Shown here: positions 43,580 to 53,825 of the stretch, in pieces
Position numbering within the stretch: position 1 is the first letter of the stretch
Layout of the letters: each line of letters opens with the position of its first letter
From: Hyphomonadaceae bacterium
GTDB taxonomy: Bacteria > Pseudomonadota > Alphaproteobacteria > Caulobacterales > Aquidulcibacteraceae
Assembly: GCA_023384105.1 (NCBI GenBank)
Contig: JAHDXR010000010.1
Location: forward strand, 79,323 to 143,322
Reading direction: 5' to 3'
DNA length: 64,000 nucleotides
The notes under the pieces: generated by a model
What the model was told of the DNA's origin: nothing
Seen by the model: the letters and a program-made list of their open reading frames with translations, nothing else
Database searches by the model: none
Made by a program: the position numbers and the translations under genes

Positions 43580-43713
43580 AGGCCCTCGCATGCCGTGCGG
43601 CGGTTCGCCGCGCAAGGCCGGCGCAGTGCGTCCGCGTCGCAGCCCCCGCTTGGCGTAGCGCGCAACGCACGCCATAAACCGCCCGTCAATTTCGGCCAGT
43701 CAGGGCAGGGCTA

Positions 43714-44325
43714 ATGAGCGATCTGCGGATGAATTCGGTGTTCGGGGCCGTCCTGGCCTCGGTGTTGGGCGTCATGGGCGTGGGCGTGCTGGCCGGTTCG
43801 CTGGTGCAATCGAATTATCCGGAGACGGCGGGCTACCTGCCGGAAGTGCAGCTGGACGCCCCCGGCGGCGGCCCGGCCGCGCCGGCCGGTCCGCCGGACT
43901 TCGGCCGCCTGTTCGCCGATCAGGCCCAGCTCAGTGAGCTGATTGCGCGGGGCGAGCGCATCACGGCCCAATGCACCGCCTGCCACACGTTCGACGCCGG
44001 CGGCCCGAACCGGATCGGCCCCAACCTGCATGACGTGTTCGGGCGCGCCGTCGCCAGCCACGCCGGCTTCGCCTATTCGGACGCGATGGCCGGTCATGGC
44101 GGCGGCTGGGACTATCTCGCGCTGAACGATTTCTTGCTCTCGCCCGCGCGCGACGTGCCGGGCACTAAGATGGCGTTCGCGGGTCTGCGCAACGAGCAGG
44201 ACCGGGTGGCGCTGATCGCTTATCTGCGCTCGATCTCGCCGAACAACGTGGCGCTGCCAGCGCCGTTGCCGGAAGCGGTTGAGACCGCGGCGCCGGCCGA
44301 AGGCGCGTCCGCAGGCGGCGGCTAA
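43714..44325 (+). CDS. membrane-anchored class I cytochrome c
   Basis: 203 residues. An uncleaved N-terminal helix (about 7-32) acts as anchor. The haem motif CTACH is at Cys87-His91, and GTKMAFAG holds the likely Met ligand. It resembles the CycM/c552 type that passes electrons between the bc1 complex and terminal oxidases. The C-terminal tail is Pro/Ala-rich. The TAA stop is the first three bases of the TAAAGCACCGCGC end of the downstream element. Confidence 0.92.
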   Translation: MSDLRMNSVFGAVLASVLGVMGVGVLAGSLVQSNYPETAGYLPEVQLDAPGGGPAAPAGPPDFGRLFADQAQLSELIARGERITAQCTACHTFDAGGPNRIGPNLHDVFGRAVASHAGFAYSDAMAGHGGGWDYLALNDFLLSPARDVPGTKMAFAGLRNEQDRVALIAYLRSISPNNVALPAPLPEAVETAAPAEGASAGGG

Positions 44326-44403
44326 AGCACCGCGCCTATGGCCCGCCGGCGTCCCGCCGGCGGGCCATAGGACGTTGCGTGGGATTTGGCGCACGGCGCT
44401 TTA
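44323..44403. repeat. minimal repeat A palindrome supplying both flanking stop codons
   Basis: The left end TAAAGCACCGCGC starts with the cytochrome c stop. The centre CTATGGCCCGCCGGCG... is a nearly perfect palindrome (about 44335-44370), with forward and reverse arms merged. The right end GCACGGCGCTTTA finishes with the TAA stop of the convergent NlpC/P60 gene (complement 44401-44403). With no spacer this is the shortest copy in the window and shows both stop overlaps clearly. Confidence 0.8.
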
Positions 44404-45225
44404 AAGCCGGCGGATCGTGCGCGGCGGACCGTTGCGGGCGATCGCCGCGCTCAGCGGCTCGATCACTGTCTGCATGTGGAAGGCGTTGGCGTGCAGCAGC
44501 TCCGCCGCGCTGCGCATGACGCCGACATGGCCGCTCCAGAACACGAGATCGCCGCGCTGAAGCGGCGCATCGGGCGGAATGGCTCGACCCACCGCCTGTT
44601 CCTGCATGTCGGCGTCGCGCGGCGCCGGCACGCCGCCGGTTTCAAGCGCGCTCTGCACCATGCCAGAGCAATCGACGGCGCTCGAATCCTTGCCGCCCCA
44701 TAGATAGGGCAAGCCGACGAAGCGCTCGGCGCTGGCGACCCAGTCTTCGACCGTCGCGTCGATCGGCGCGATGTGCGCGGCATAGACCCAGCCGCCGCGG
44801 CTCAGCGCCGCGAAGCCGTTCTCGTAGGTCGCGATCCTGAGCTTGGCGTTGAGGCTGAGCGGCGAGGGCGGTTGCGATTTCTTGTCGGGCTTGGGAAACA
44901 CCAGCGTGCGCAGCACGGCGACGCGATGCGTCGGCGCGTGGATGTCGGTGTCGAAACTGTCGGCGCGGGCGTAGCCGACATATCCGTCGAGCCGCGCCTG
45001 GCCCCAGACCCAGCCCTGATCGTCGCGGTCGTAGACGTCGAAGATTTCGCCGTAGAGCAGCTGCGTTTCCAGCCGCGCAACGAAAGACGGCGCCTCGCGC
45101 AGAACGGAGGCGCCGACTTTGACCTGATGCGGAACGGCCTCGACGAACCGTTCCGCATCGACCTGGCCTTTGAGCTTCGCCGCCGCCACATCGCTGCGCG
45201 CCGGCGTCAGCCGCGGATCGTTCAT
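44401..45225 (-). CDS. NlpC/P60-family cell-wall endopeptidase with SH3-like domains
   Basis: 274 residues from ATG 45225, overlapping the MarR stop (ATGA). Two bacterial SH3-like regions (about 35-150; LYGEIFDVYDRDDQGWVWGQ, LDGYVGYA) are followed by the cysteine peptidase: YLWGGKDSSAVDCSGMVQSAL with the catalytic Cys, then GDLVFWSGHVGVM with the His. No signal peptide is seen; alphaproteobacterial relatives look the same. It is expected to cut peptidoglycan stem peptides. Confidence 0.92.
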   Translation of the reverse strand: MNDPRLTPARSDVAAAKLKGQVDAERFVEAVPHQVKVGASVLREAPSFVARLETQLLYGEIFDVYDRDDQGWVWGQARLDGYVGYARADSFDTDIHAPTHRVAVLRTLVFPKPDKKSQPPSPLSLNAKLRIATYENGFAALSRGGWVYAAHIAPIDATVEDWVASAERFVGLPYLWGGKDSSAVDCSGMVQSALETGGVPAPRDADMQEQAVGRAIPPDAPLQRGDLVFWSGHVGVMRSAAELLHANAFHMQTVIEPLSAAIARNGPPRTIRRL

Positions 45226-45596
45226 GAGACCGCTTGTAGCATCGGCCGCTGCTGCTGTTCGCCCTCGTCCTGTAGAATGGTGGCGCCCAGCTGCTCCAGG
45301 AACGCGTCGCCCTTTTCGGTGCGCTCGACGAACACGTTGCGGCCGTCCTTCGGGTCGCGGCGGCGCTGCACGAAGCCGAGCCGCGAGAGGGTGTCGAGCG
45401 CCCGCGTGATCGCCGGCTTGCCGACGTTCAGCGCGGCCGCCAGTCCGCGCACGGTATGCGGCGCCGGCTGCAGCCGGACCGTCATCAGCACCGCCAGCTG
45501 GCGGGCCGTCAGGTCCGGGGCGTCCGAACGCACCGTGCTGACGGTGACCCGCCGCCAAAGATCCAGGGCTTCCACTTTATTTTGGATGAGGTCCAT
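45222..45596 (-). CDS. MarR-type winged-helix regulator
   Basis: 124 residues from ATG 45596 with a strong GGAGGGGAG ribosome site. LTARQLAVLMTVRL, TVRGLAAALNVGKPAITRALDTL (recognition helix) and a wing DPKDGRNVFVERTEKG give the MarR fold, shorter than average at both ends. It is translationally coupled to the NlpC/P60 gene. A perfect 16-bp palindrome upstream (45663-45678) is a candidate operator. Confidence 0.87.
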   Translation of the reverse strand: MDLIQNKVEALDLWRRVTVSTVRSDAPDLTARQLAVLMTVRLQPAPHTVRGLAAALNVGKPAITRALDTLSRLGFVQRRRDPKDGRNVFVERTEKGDAFLEQLGATILQDEGEQQQRPMLQAVS

Positions 45597-45662
45597 GCCG
45601 CTCCCCTCCGGTTGAATCGCAAGTGGAAGATTCGCTGATTTGGTGGTCCTTGCAAGCGCGAA

Positions 45663-45709
45663 ACCACAAGATGTTGTGGAAGAGGCAAAATGGTTAACAA
45701 GAGGTGGAC
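45663..45709. promoter_or_regulatory. palindromic operator and weaker second copy upstream of the MarR-NlpC/P60 operon
   Basis: CCACAA-GATG-TTGTGG (45663-45678) is a perfect inverted repeat 67 bp upstream of the MarR start. A weaker copy TAACAAGAGGTGGACG begins at 45694, 31 bp away, matching 10 of 16 bases. Either MarR binds here or, because the sequence and the 31-bp spacing resemble NrdR box pairs, NrdR may. The rest of the 180-bp gap shows nothing else. Confidence 0.5.
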
Positions 45710-45775
45710 GGCGACCTCCGAAACGATCCAGGCGCGGCAAGGGCTGGACCGGGGCTTCCGCCTCTGAGACAGCCG

Positions 45776-46189
45776 TTAGCGGGCGTCGTAGACGCTCACG
45801 CCCTCCTGCAAGGCCGCCGCGAGAAGAGGCGCGTCACGTGTGGCCAATTTCGCGCCCAGGCGAAGCGCGGCTTCAAGATAGCAGGCGTCGTAGAATGAGA
45901 GGTGACGCCGGCGCGAGAGCGAAAGCGTCTCCGTGAGAATGAGTTCGTCCGGCGGCGCCTCGATGTGCACGACAGCATGCAGAATCTGCAGCGCCGTATC
46001 CGTGGCGCTTGCAGACAGGCGCTGCTGACGTTCGGCTTTGGCGAGGCCGCTGCGGATCTCGAACGAGAAGATGAAAGGCGCGACAAATGCCGTATTTGCA
46101 AGCGTTCTGAGCGCAAACGCGGCGGCGGTTTTTTGCGACTGCAACACCCATGCGTGGGCGACCGAAGCGTCAATGACGGTGACGCTCAT
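45776..46189 (-). CDS. vapC: PIN-domain toxin (VapC-like ribonuclease)
   Basis: 137 residues. The acidic metal site is recognisable: Asp7 (VIDASVAHAW), Glu44 (FSFEIRSGL), Asp in FYDACYLEAA and Asp in ATRDAPLL. VapC toxins cleave tRNA or rRNA. It overlaps the antitoxin gene by 4 bp (ATGA). Confidence 0.9.
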   Translation of the reverse strand: MSVTVIDASVAHAWVLQSQKTAAAFALRTLANTAFVAPFIFSFEIRSGLAKAERQQRLSASATDTALQILHAVVHIEAPPDELILTETLSLSRRRHLSFYDACYLEAALRLGAKLATRDAPLLAAALQEGVSVYDAR

Positions 46190-46443
46190 TCACGCCCTTC
46201 TTCGACCGCTTCCTTCCAATCAAACGGAGGAAATCCGGCGTCGGTCTGAGTTTCTTGAAGCCGCGCCAGTTCGTCGAGAAGACGCTGGCGTTCGGCAGGC
46301 CCCAACTGTCGGCGCGCAGGCGACAGCCGCGCCACGGCCTTGCCATGGCGGGTGATGATGACCTCCGCGCCGGTCTGCTCCACTTCCTGGATCAACGAGG
46401 AGAGCCGGTTCTTGGCCTCGTGCAGCGCGACTTGCTTGCTCAT
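46186..46443 (-). CDS. Phd/YefM-family antitoxin
   Basis: 85 residues from ATG 46443. MSKQVALHEAKNRLSSLIQE and GAEVIITRHGKAVARLSP are the Phd/YefM N-terminal DNA-binding signature, and the C-terminal half should bind the PIN toxin encoded next. An operator palindrome lies just upstream. No Shine-Dalgarno is seen before the ATG. Confidence 0.9.
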   Translation of the reverse strand: MSKQVALHEAKNRLSSLIQEVEQTGAEVIITRHGKAVARLSPARRQLGPAERQRLLDELARLQETQTDAGFPPFDWKEAVEEGRE

Positions 46444-46463
46444 AGAGATAAGATTACACATAT

Positions 46464-46485
46464 TTTGGCTAAAATTCTAGCCAAA
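46464..46485 (-). promoter_or_regulatory. operator palindrome of the Phd/PIN module
   Basis: TTTGGCTA-AAATTC-TAGCCAAA has perfect 8-bp arms, 21-42 bp upstream of the antitoxin ATG. AT-rich for this genome. The right part overlaps the last codons of the upstream aminopeptidase gene, so the module's promoter reaches into that gene. Likely bound by the antitoxin for autorepression. Confidence 0.7.
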
Positions 46486-47853
46486 TCGCCCTTTCAGCAC
46501 GCGGTACACGGCGCGCAGCGCTTGTGCGTCGCCGCCTTGGGGGCGGCTGGGCTTTTCTTTCGGCGACCAGGCGAAGATGTCGAAATGGGCCCAGTTCGCA
46601 ACGCCGACGAAACGGCGCAGGAACAGCGCGCCGTAGATCGAGCCCGCCATCGCGCCGTCGCCGGTGTTCTTCAGGTCGGCGATCGGGGAATCCATTTCGG
46701 TTTCGTAGGGATCCCACAGCGGCATGCGCCAGATCGGATCGTTCATCTCCAGCGAAGCCGCCGCGAGTTCGGACGCCAGCGCCTCGTCGCCGGTGTAGAA
46801 GGGCGGAATGTCGGGACCGAGCGCGGTGCGCGCGGCGCCGGTGAGCGTGGCGAAATCGATCAGCAGCGCGGGCTGATCTTCGCTCGCCCGCGCCAGTGCG
46901 TCGGCGAGGATCAGGCGGCCCTCGGCGTCGGTGTTGTCGATCTCGACGGTCGGCCCCTTGCGGCTGGCGATGACGTCGCCGGGGCGGAAGGCGTCGCCGG
47001 AGATGGCGTTCTCGACGATGGCGAGAAACACGTCGAGCCGCAGATTGAGCTTCGACTGCATGACGAGTTGGCCGAGCGCGAGCGCGTGTGCGGCGCCGCC
47101 CATGTCCTTCTTCATCATGCGCATGCCGGCGGAGGGCTTGATGTCGAGGCCGCCGGTGTCGAACGTCACGCCCTTGCCGACCAGCGCGACGCGCGGCGCG
47201 GCCGGATCGCCCCAGCCGATATGCACGATGCGCGGCGCTTGCGCCGAAGCGCGCCCGACGGCGTGGATCAGCGGATAATTCTGCGCCAGCAGCGCATCGC
47301 CGATGACGGCCTCGAACGCCGCGCCGCTGTCGCGCGCCACGTTCTCCGCCGCGGCGTGCAGTGCGTCGGGGCCCATGTCGTTGGTGGGCGTATTGACCAG
47401 ATCGCGCGCGAGCCAGCACGCTTCGACGATGCGCGCCGCTTCGGCCATGTCCGCGCCCTCGGGCGGGGCGAGCCGCGGCGCCGGCCGCTTGCGCTTCTTG
47501 TAGCGGTCGAACGCGTACGCGCCGAGGCCCCAGGCGACGGCGATGGTGGTGGCGTTGAACTCGCGCGGGGCGAAGGCGATGCGGTAATCGCCGGCGGGCA
47601 GGTGCTGCGCCAGCGCGCCCATGACGTTCACCGCCGCCTTGTCGCCGACGCCGAACAGCACGCGCTCGATCGAGCCGTCGGTGGCCGGCACCAGCAAAAT
47701 GCGGGCGTTCTGCGCCTGGAAGTCGTGCGCCTTGGCGAGACGGCGCAGCGATTCAGGATGGCGCTCGTCCCACTGCTTCCACTCGGCCGTGCGGATGGCG
47801 TGGATCGGGACGGCGGCGCCGTCGGCGGCGGTCAGGAAGGGCAGGTTCGGCAT
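46477..47853 (-). CDS. M17 leucyl aminopeptidase-family enzyme
   Basis: 458 residues. The C-terminal catalytic domain (about 160-455) holds GKGVTFDTGGLDIKPSAGM, MKKDMGGAAH, and the signature NTDAEGRLILAD with two-metal ligands. The N-terminal domain is short, as in PepB-like proteins. It removes N-terminal residues from peptides in the cytoplasm. Divergent from tadD across 76 bp. Confidence 0.93.
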   Translation of the reverse strand: MPNLPFLTAADGAAVPIHAIRTAEWKQWDERHPESLRRLAKAHDFQAQNARILLVPATDGSIERVLFGVGDKAAVNVMGALAQHLPAGDYRIAFAPREFNATTIAVAWGLGAYAFDRYKKRKRPAPRLAPPEGADMAEAARIVEACWLARDLVNTPTNDMGPDALHAAAENVARDSGAAFEAVIGDALLAQNYPLIHAVGRASAQAPRIVHIGWGDPAAPRVALVGKGVTFDTGGLDIKPSAGMRMMKKDMGGAAHALALGQLVMQSKLNLRLDVFLAIVENAISGDAFRPGDVIASRKGPTVEIDNTDAEGRLILADALARASEDQPALLIDFATLTGAARTALGPDIPPFYTGDEALASELAAASLEMNDPIWRMPLWDPYETEMDSPIADLKNTGDGAMAGSIYGALFLRRFVGVANWAHFDIFAWSPKEKPSRPQGGDAQALRAVYRVLKGRFG

Positions 47854-47929
47854 CAGGCTTACCTAGTGCGGCATTAGCCGTTTGTTGAGCATGTGGCGGC
47901 AGATTAGGCGCTTATTAGGATTCGCGCCC

Positions 47930-48721
47930 ATGCACCGTCTCGCCGCCGTGATGCTTGCCGCCTCTGCTCCTCTTGCCGCCTGCGCCACCTCCGGCGGCGG
48001 CCATCAGGCGGTGGATGCGAGCGGCGCGTTGCCGGGCGCGCGCCCGGTCGACCGCGACGCGCGCCAGCGCGTCGCCCGCGAAGACATGCTGACGCAAATG
48101 GCGTTCTGGGCCGGCGAATATCAGACCTTCCCGAATGACATCGAGGCGGCGCAGCGCTTCGCCGAGGCGTTGCGGAGGGGCGGACGCGCCGACCGCGCCG
48201 CGCAGATCGCCGGCGAGGCGCTCGGGCGTTTTCCCGAGGACCGCCAGCTGCTGACGACCTACGGCTATGCGCAGATCGCGTCGGGCCGGCCCCAGGACGC
48301 GCTGCGGCCGCTGGCCCTGGTGGCGGCGGCGGAGCCGGAGAACTGGCGCGTGCGCTCCGCGCTCGGCGCCGCGCTCGACCAGCTCGGCCGCTTCACCGAA
48401 GCGCGCCGCGCCTATCAGGAAGCGCTGGCGCTCGAACCCAACGAGCCGCGCGTGCTGACCAATCTCGGCGTCTCGCACATCATGGCGGGCGATCCGGCCG
48501 AAGCCGAGCCGATCCTGCGCCAGGCCTCGCAGCTGCCGCACGCGCCGCCGGAAGCGCGCCAGAACCTCGCCATCGCGATCGCGCTGCAGGGCCGCTTCGA
48601 CGAGGCCGAACAGCTGGAGCGCATCGACCTGCCGCCGGCGCAGGCGGCGGAGAACATCCAGTATCTGCGCAGCCTGCTGAGCGATCCGCGCCGCTGGGGC
48701 GATCTCGGCCGCGCGGGCTAA
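47930..48721 (+). CDS. tadD: TPR lipoprotein TadD
   Basis: 263 residues from ATG 47930 (TTAGGA upstream); an earlier ATG would hide the lipoprotein signal MHRLAAVMLAASAPLAAC. Tetratricopeptide repeats fill about 85-240 (GRFTEARRAYQEALALEPNE is the clearest). TadD is a pilotin-like lipoprotein for the Tad secretin or assembly complex. It lies next to tadC on the opposite strand. The gene may have lost some of the repeats usual for TadD. Confidence 0.85.
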   Translation: MHRLAAVMLAASAPLAACATSGGGHQAVDASGALPGARPVDRDARQRVAREDMLTQMAFWAGEYQTFPNDIEAAQRFAEALRRGGRADRAAQIAGEALGRFPEDRQLLTTYGYAQIASGRPQDALRPLALVAAAEPENWRVRSALGAALDQLGRFTEARRAYQEALALEPNEPRVLTNLGVSHIMAGDPAEAEPILRQASQLPHAPPEARQNLAIAIALQGRFDEAEQLERIDLPPAQAAENIQYLRSLLSDPRRWGDLGRAG

Positions 48722-48888
48722 CACAAGCGCTGCCCCGGACCGCCGGCAAGTCATTCCGGGCGGAGGCGTGCTACGCGCCGGAGACCCGAAACCCAGGGCC
48801 GCTGGCGCGCCGCTCGCCCTGGGTTCCGGATCGCGCTCCGCGCGTCCGGAATGACTCGGGCTGAAGCATCGTCGAACTTAATGCTTTA
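48719..48888. repeat. repeat B with partial repeat A between convergent tadD and tadC
   Basis: TAA of tadD is followed by CACAAGCGCTGCC and a truncated repeat A core GGACCGCCGG (48737-48746). A full repeat B (48749-48857) comes next. The right end AATGCTTTA contains the TAA of tadC (complement 48886-48888). As RNA the B unit would make a long hairpin terminating both transcripts. Confidence 0.7.
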
Positions 48889-49863
48889 GCGGTTGCCGAT
48901 GATCTCGTTCACCTGAATGACCGCCGGGCCGATGATGACGGCGAACAGCACCGGCAGGAAGAATATGATCATCGGCACGGTGAGCTTCGGCGGCAGCGAC
49001 GCGGCCTTCTTCTCCGCTTCGGAGAGGCGCATTTCGCGGTTTTCCTTCGCCATCACGCGCAGCGCCTGGCCGACGGGCGTGCCGTACTTTTCCGCCTGCG
49101 TCAGCGCCATGGCGACGGCCTTGACGCCGGGGTGATTGGTGCGGCGGGCGAGATTTTCGTAGGCTTGGCGGCGATCGGGCAGGTAGGAGAGTTCCGCCGT
49201 CGTCAGCGCGAATTCTTCCGCCAGCTCCACCGAGGCCGGCGCGATCTCCTGGCCGACGCGCTGCAGCGCCATCTCGATCGACATGCCGCTCTCGACGCAG
49301 ATCAGCATCATGTCGAGGCTGTCCGGGAACGCCTCCATGATCTTCTGGCGGCGCTTGTCGGCGAGGTTCTTCAGATAGAGGTTCGGCGCGTAATAGCCGG
49401 CGGCCAAGCCGCCGACGACGGCGACGAGCTTCATATGCATCGGCAGGTGGCCGCCGATGGTCATCACGTAGAGCAGGCCGAGCAGGGCGAAGCCGATCGG
49501 CAGCGCCGCGCGGTAGAAGTAGAACATGGTCTGCGCGGCGTGGCCGCGAAGGCCGGCGCGGATCAGCTTTTCGGCCAGCGTGTCGTCCGCCAGCGCCTTC
49601 TGCAGGTCGAACCGCTCGACCAGTTTCTTGGCGAACGAGTTGGCGTTCTTGTGCTGTAGCGAGCCGCTACCCTTGGCGAGGTCTGCGCGGCTCTTCTTGC
49701 GCAGCTCTTCGCGCTTCCTGGCCACTTCCTTGAGCCGCGAGCCCAGGCGGTCGTCCGACAGGGCGGGCGCGGCGACGGTGACGATGGTGGCGAAGCAGGC
49801 GCCGGCGGCGAGCACGCCGGCGATGTTCAGCGGATCGGTGAGGGTGTCGATGAGATCAGCCAT
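48886..49863 (-). CDS. tadC: Tad pilus inner-membrane protein TadC
   Basis: 325 residues with a T2SS-F-type domain (about 180-305; FPDSLDMMLICVESGMSIE, then AQKYGTP-like QAEKYGTPVGQALRVMA) and hydrophobic helices near 15-35, 110-160 and 300-318. TadC and TadB form the inner-membrane platform of the Tad machine. It is 10 bp downstream of tadB and last in the cpaB-tadC run. Confidence 0.93.
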   Translation of the reverse strand: MADLIDTLTDPLNIAGVLAAGACFATIVTVAAPALSDDRLGSRLKEVARKREELRKKSRADLAKGSGSLQHKNANSFAKKLVERFDLQKALADDTLAEKLIRAGLRGHAAQTMFYFYRAALPIGFALLGLLYVMTIGGHLPMHMKLVAVVGGLAAGYYAPNLYLKNLADKRRQKIMEAFPDSLDMMLICVESGMSIEMALQRVGQEIAPASVELAEEFALTTAELSYLPDRRQAYENLARRTNHPGVKAVAMALTQAEKYGTPVGQALRVMAKENREMRLSEAEKKAASLPPKLTVPMIIFFLPVLFAVIIGPAVIQVNEIIGNR

Positions 49864-49873
49864 CCGCGCGCCC

Positions 49874-50847
49874 TCAGAACTTGAAGTTGACCATCTTGTG
49901 CATGACGAAGACGCCCATCGACATCATCACCGCACAGCCGATCAGGATGAGGTGGCCGACCTGGTGCGTGAACAGCGTGCCGATATATTCCGGCCGCGTG
50001 AAATAGACCAGGACGCCGACGATGATCGGCAGCGAGCCGATGATGCCGGCCGACGCCTTCGCTTCCGAAGACAGCGCCTTCACTTTCTCCTTCATCAGCT
50101 TGCGCGAGCGCAGCACGGTGGAGAGGTTGCCGAGCGATTCCGAGAGGTTGCCGCCGGTCTTCTGCTGGATGATGAGCACGATCGAGAAGAAGTTCACTTC
50201 CGGCAGCGGCATGCGGTCGTACATGCGCTGCAGGCCGGCGTCGAGCGGCACGCCCATCGCCTGGGAGTCCACCAGCGCCTGGAATTCGCTCTTCAGCGGC
50301 TCGGGGCTTTCGCTGGCGATGATGCGCAGGCACTGGCCGAGCGGCAGGCCCGACTTCACGCCGCGGACGATGACGTCGATGGCGTCGGCGAGCTGGCTGG
50401 CGAATTTCTTCTGCCGGCCGGAGACGAGAACGCCCAGAATCCAGCGCGGCAGGCCGAACATGCCGATGAAGAAGCCCATGGCCGCGCCGATCGGACCCTG
50501 CACGATCAGGCCGACGAGCGCGAGCACGGCGCCGAGAACGCCGGCGAAGATCCAATAGGTCGGAACGGAGATGTCGAGGCCCGCCTGGGTGAGCTGGCCG
50601 CGCACCGAAAAGCGGCGCTTGCGCGACTGTTTTTCGTTGGCGGAAAGCTCGCGCAGCGCTTCTTGCGTGCTCTGCTTGCGCTTCATCGCGGCGGTGTCGA
50701 CGGCCTGCTTGCGCCGGTCGCCCTTCGCGCCGGCGACCGCCTTCACGCGCTTGGACGCGGCGGCGGGCTGTCCGCCGCCGGCGAGCACCATGCCGACGCC
50801 GCCGATGGCGACGAAGGCGAGCACAGCGGCGATGAGCGCGGCGTCCA

Positions 50848-50848
<1 letters not shown>
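49874..50848 (-). CDS. tadB: Tad pilus inner-membrane protein TadB
   Basis: 324 residues. An N-terminal helix, a charged linker (about 28-75), two helices (92-135) and a T2SS-F domain (145-275; LADAIDVIVRGVKSGLPLGQ, GNLSESLGNLSTVLRSR) with two final helices. Its ATG shares a base with the cpaF stop (TGATG at 50848). Platform protein with TadC, energised by CpaF. Confidence 0.94.
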
Positions 50849-52359
<1,511 letters not shown>

Positions 52360-52367
52360 CCAAACCC

Positions 52368-53813
52368 TCAGCGCTTCAGGAACGGGATCTTGACGGCGAT
52401 CGACGCCTTCTTCGTCTCCGCCGGCTTGCGGCCCGTCAGCGACGCCGCGAGGTCGTCGAGGACCAGCGCCGTCTTCGATTGCGGCGCGACTTCGCCGATC
52501 ATCTGCCCGTTGTTCGCCGCCATGCCGAACAGCTGCGGATCGAACGGGATCGATGCGACAGGCTCGGCGCCCAGGGCTTCGGCGAAATCCTTGAACGGAA
52601 TCTCGGGCCGCTTCGGCACGCCGACCATCGAGAGCACCACCGTCGGGGGCGCATCGTAGGGCCGCATCGCCTTCAGCAGGTCGATGATGTTCTTGGCGTT
52701 GCGCAGGCTGGCGAGATCGGGGCCGGCGACGATGATCGCATCGTCGGCCGCGAGCAGCGTGTGCTTCACCCAAGAGGTCCAGACATGCGGCAGGTCGAGC
52801 ACCACGTAGGGGCTGGTGCGGCGCACGCGGTCGATCACGACCTCGTAGGATTGCGGATCGAGTTCGAACTCGCGCTCCAGCGTCGCCGGCGCCGTGAGCA
52901 TTTGCAGGTGCTGCGTCTGCTTTGTCGTGACCCGTTCCAGGAACACGTCGTCGACGCGGTCGGGCGAGGTTAGCGCGTCGGCGATGGTCTGCGGCGGGTC
53001 CTGGTTGAAGTCGAGCGCGGCGGTGCCGAAGGAAAGGTCGAGGTCGAGCAGGGTCGCGTTCGACTCCTGGCGTTCCGCGATCGACCAGGCGACGTTGTGC
53101 GCGATGGTGGAGGCGCCGATGCCGCCGCGCGCGCCGATCACGGCGATGACGCGGCCCGCGAACGGCTTGTCCGGATTGACGTAGAGCGCGCAGATCGTGC
53201 GGATCAGGTCGAGCGGCTGCAGCGGCGGCACGATGTACTCGCTCACGCCGCGCGCCATCAGCTCGCGGAAAAGGCCGATGTCGTTGACCGCGCCGATGAT
53301 GATGACCTTGGTGCCGGCTTCGATCACCTGCGCCAGCCGGTCGAGGCTGTGCAGCATCGCGACGCCCTGCTGCTGGGTGTCGATGATCAGCAGGTTGGGG
53401 CTGGCTTGCGCGGCGAAACGGGTGACGGCGGCGTCGACGCCGCCGGGCTCTACCGTAATCTCGGCGCGCGCCATGCGGCGGTCGGCGGCGATGCCGGCGA
53501 TGATGTCGGCGATTTCCGGGCGGTCGCAGGCGGCGTGGATGGTGATGCGCGGCACCGGCTGCTCGGTCGGGCGGCCGTCCTCGCGCAGCACGCTGGGCAG
53601 CGCGGCGGCGGCCGGCGCGGTCAGGCCGGGCAAATCCTCTTCGACGCCGAGCGGGGCGGCGGGCGCGTGCTCGTTCGCCGCGGGCGCGGCCGCAGCGTCG
53701 TCGAACGGCGGCAGATCGACGTCCGCGAGGCCGCCGGCGCCGAAGGTGTCGTCATCTTCGAGCACGAACTCGTCGTCGTGACCGAGGCTCCAGGCGGGAT
53801 CGGGATTGCTCAT
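52368..53813 (-). CDS. cpaE: Tad pilus localisation ATPase CpaE/TadZ
   Basis: 481 residues. An acidic N-terminal region (1-90), an atypical receiver-like domain (about 90-210) and a ParA/MinD-type ATPase with deviant Walker A GARGGIGAST (about 227-236) and YVVLDLPHVWTSW as Walker B-like strand. CpaE places the Tad machine at the cell pole. ATG 53813 follows the cpaD stop by 12 bp. Confidence 0.93.
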   Translation of the reverse strand: MSNPDPAWSLGHDDEFVLEDDDTFGAGGLADVDLPPFDDAAAAPAANEHAPAAPLGVEEDLPGLTAPAAAALPSVLREDGRPTEQPVPRITIHAACDRPEIADIIAGIAADRRMARAEITVEPGGVDAAVTRFAAQASPNLLIIDTQQQGVAMLHSLDRLAQVIEAGTKVIIIGAVNDIGLFRELMARGVSEYIVPPLQPLDLIRTICALYVNPDKPFAGRVIAVIGARGGIGASTIAHNVAWSIAERQESNATLLDLDLSFGTAALDFNQDPPQTIADALTSPDRVDDVFLERVTTKQTQHLQMLTAPATLEREFELDPQSYEVVIDRVRRTSPYVVLDLPHVWTSWVKHTLLAADDAIIVAGPDLASLRNAKNIIDLLKAMRPYDAPPTVVLSMVGVPKRPEIPFKDFAEALGAEPVASIPFDPQLFGMAANNGQMIGEVAPQSKTALVLDDLAASLTGRKPAETKKASIAVKIPFLKR

Positions 53814-53825
53814 GGGCCGGCCGCC

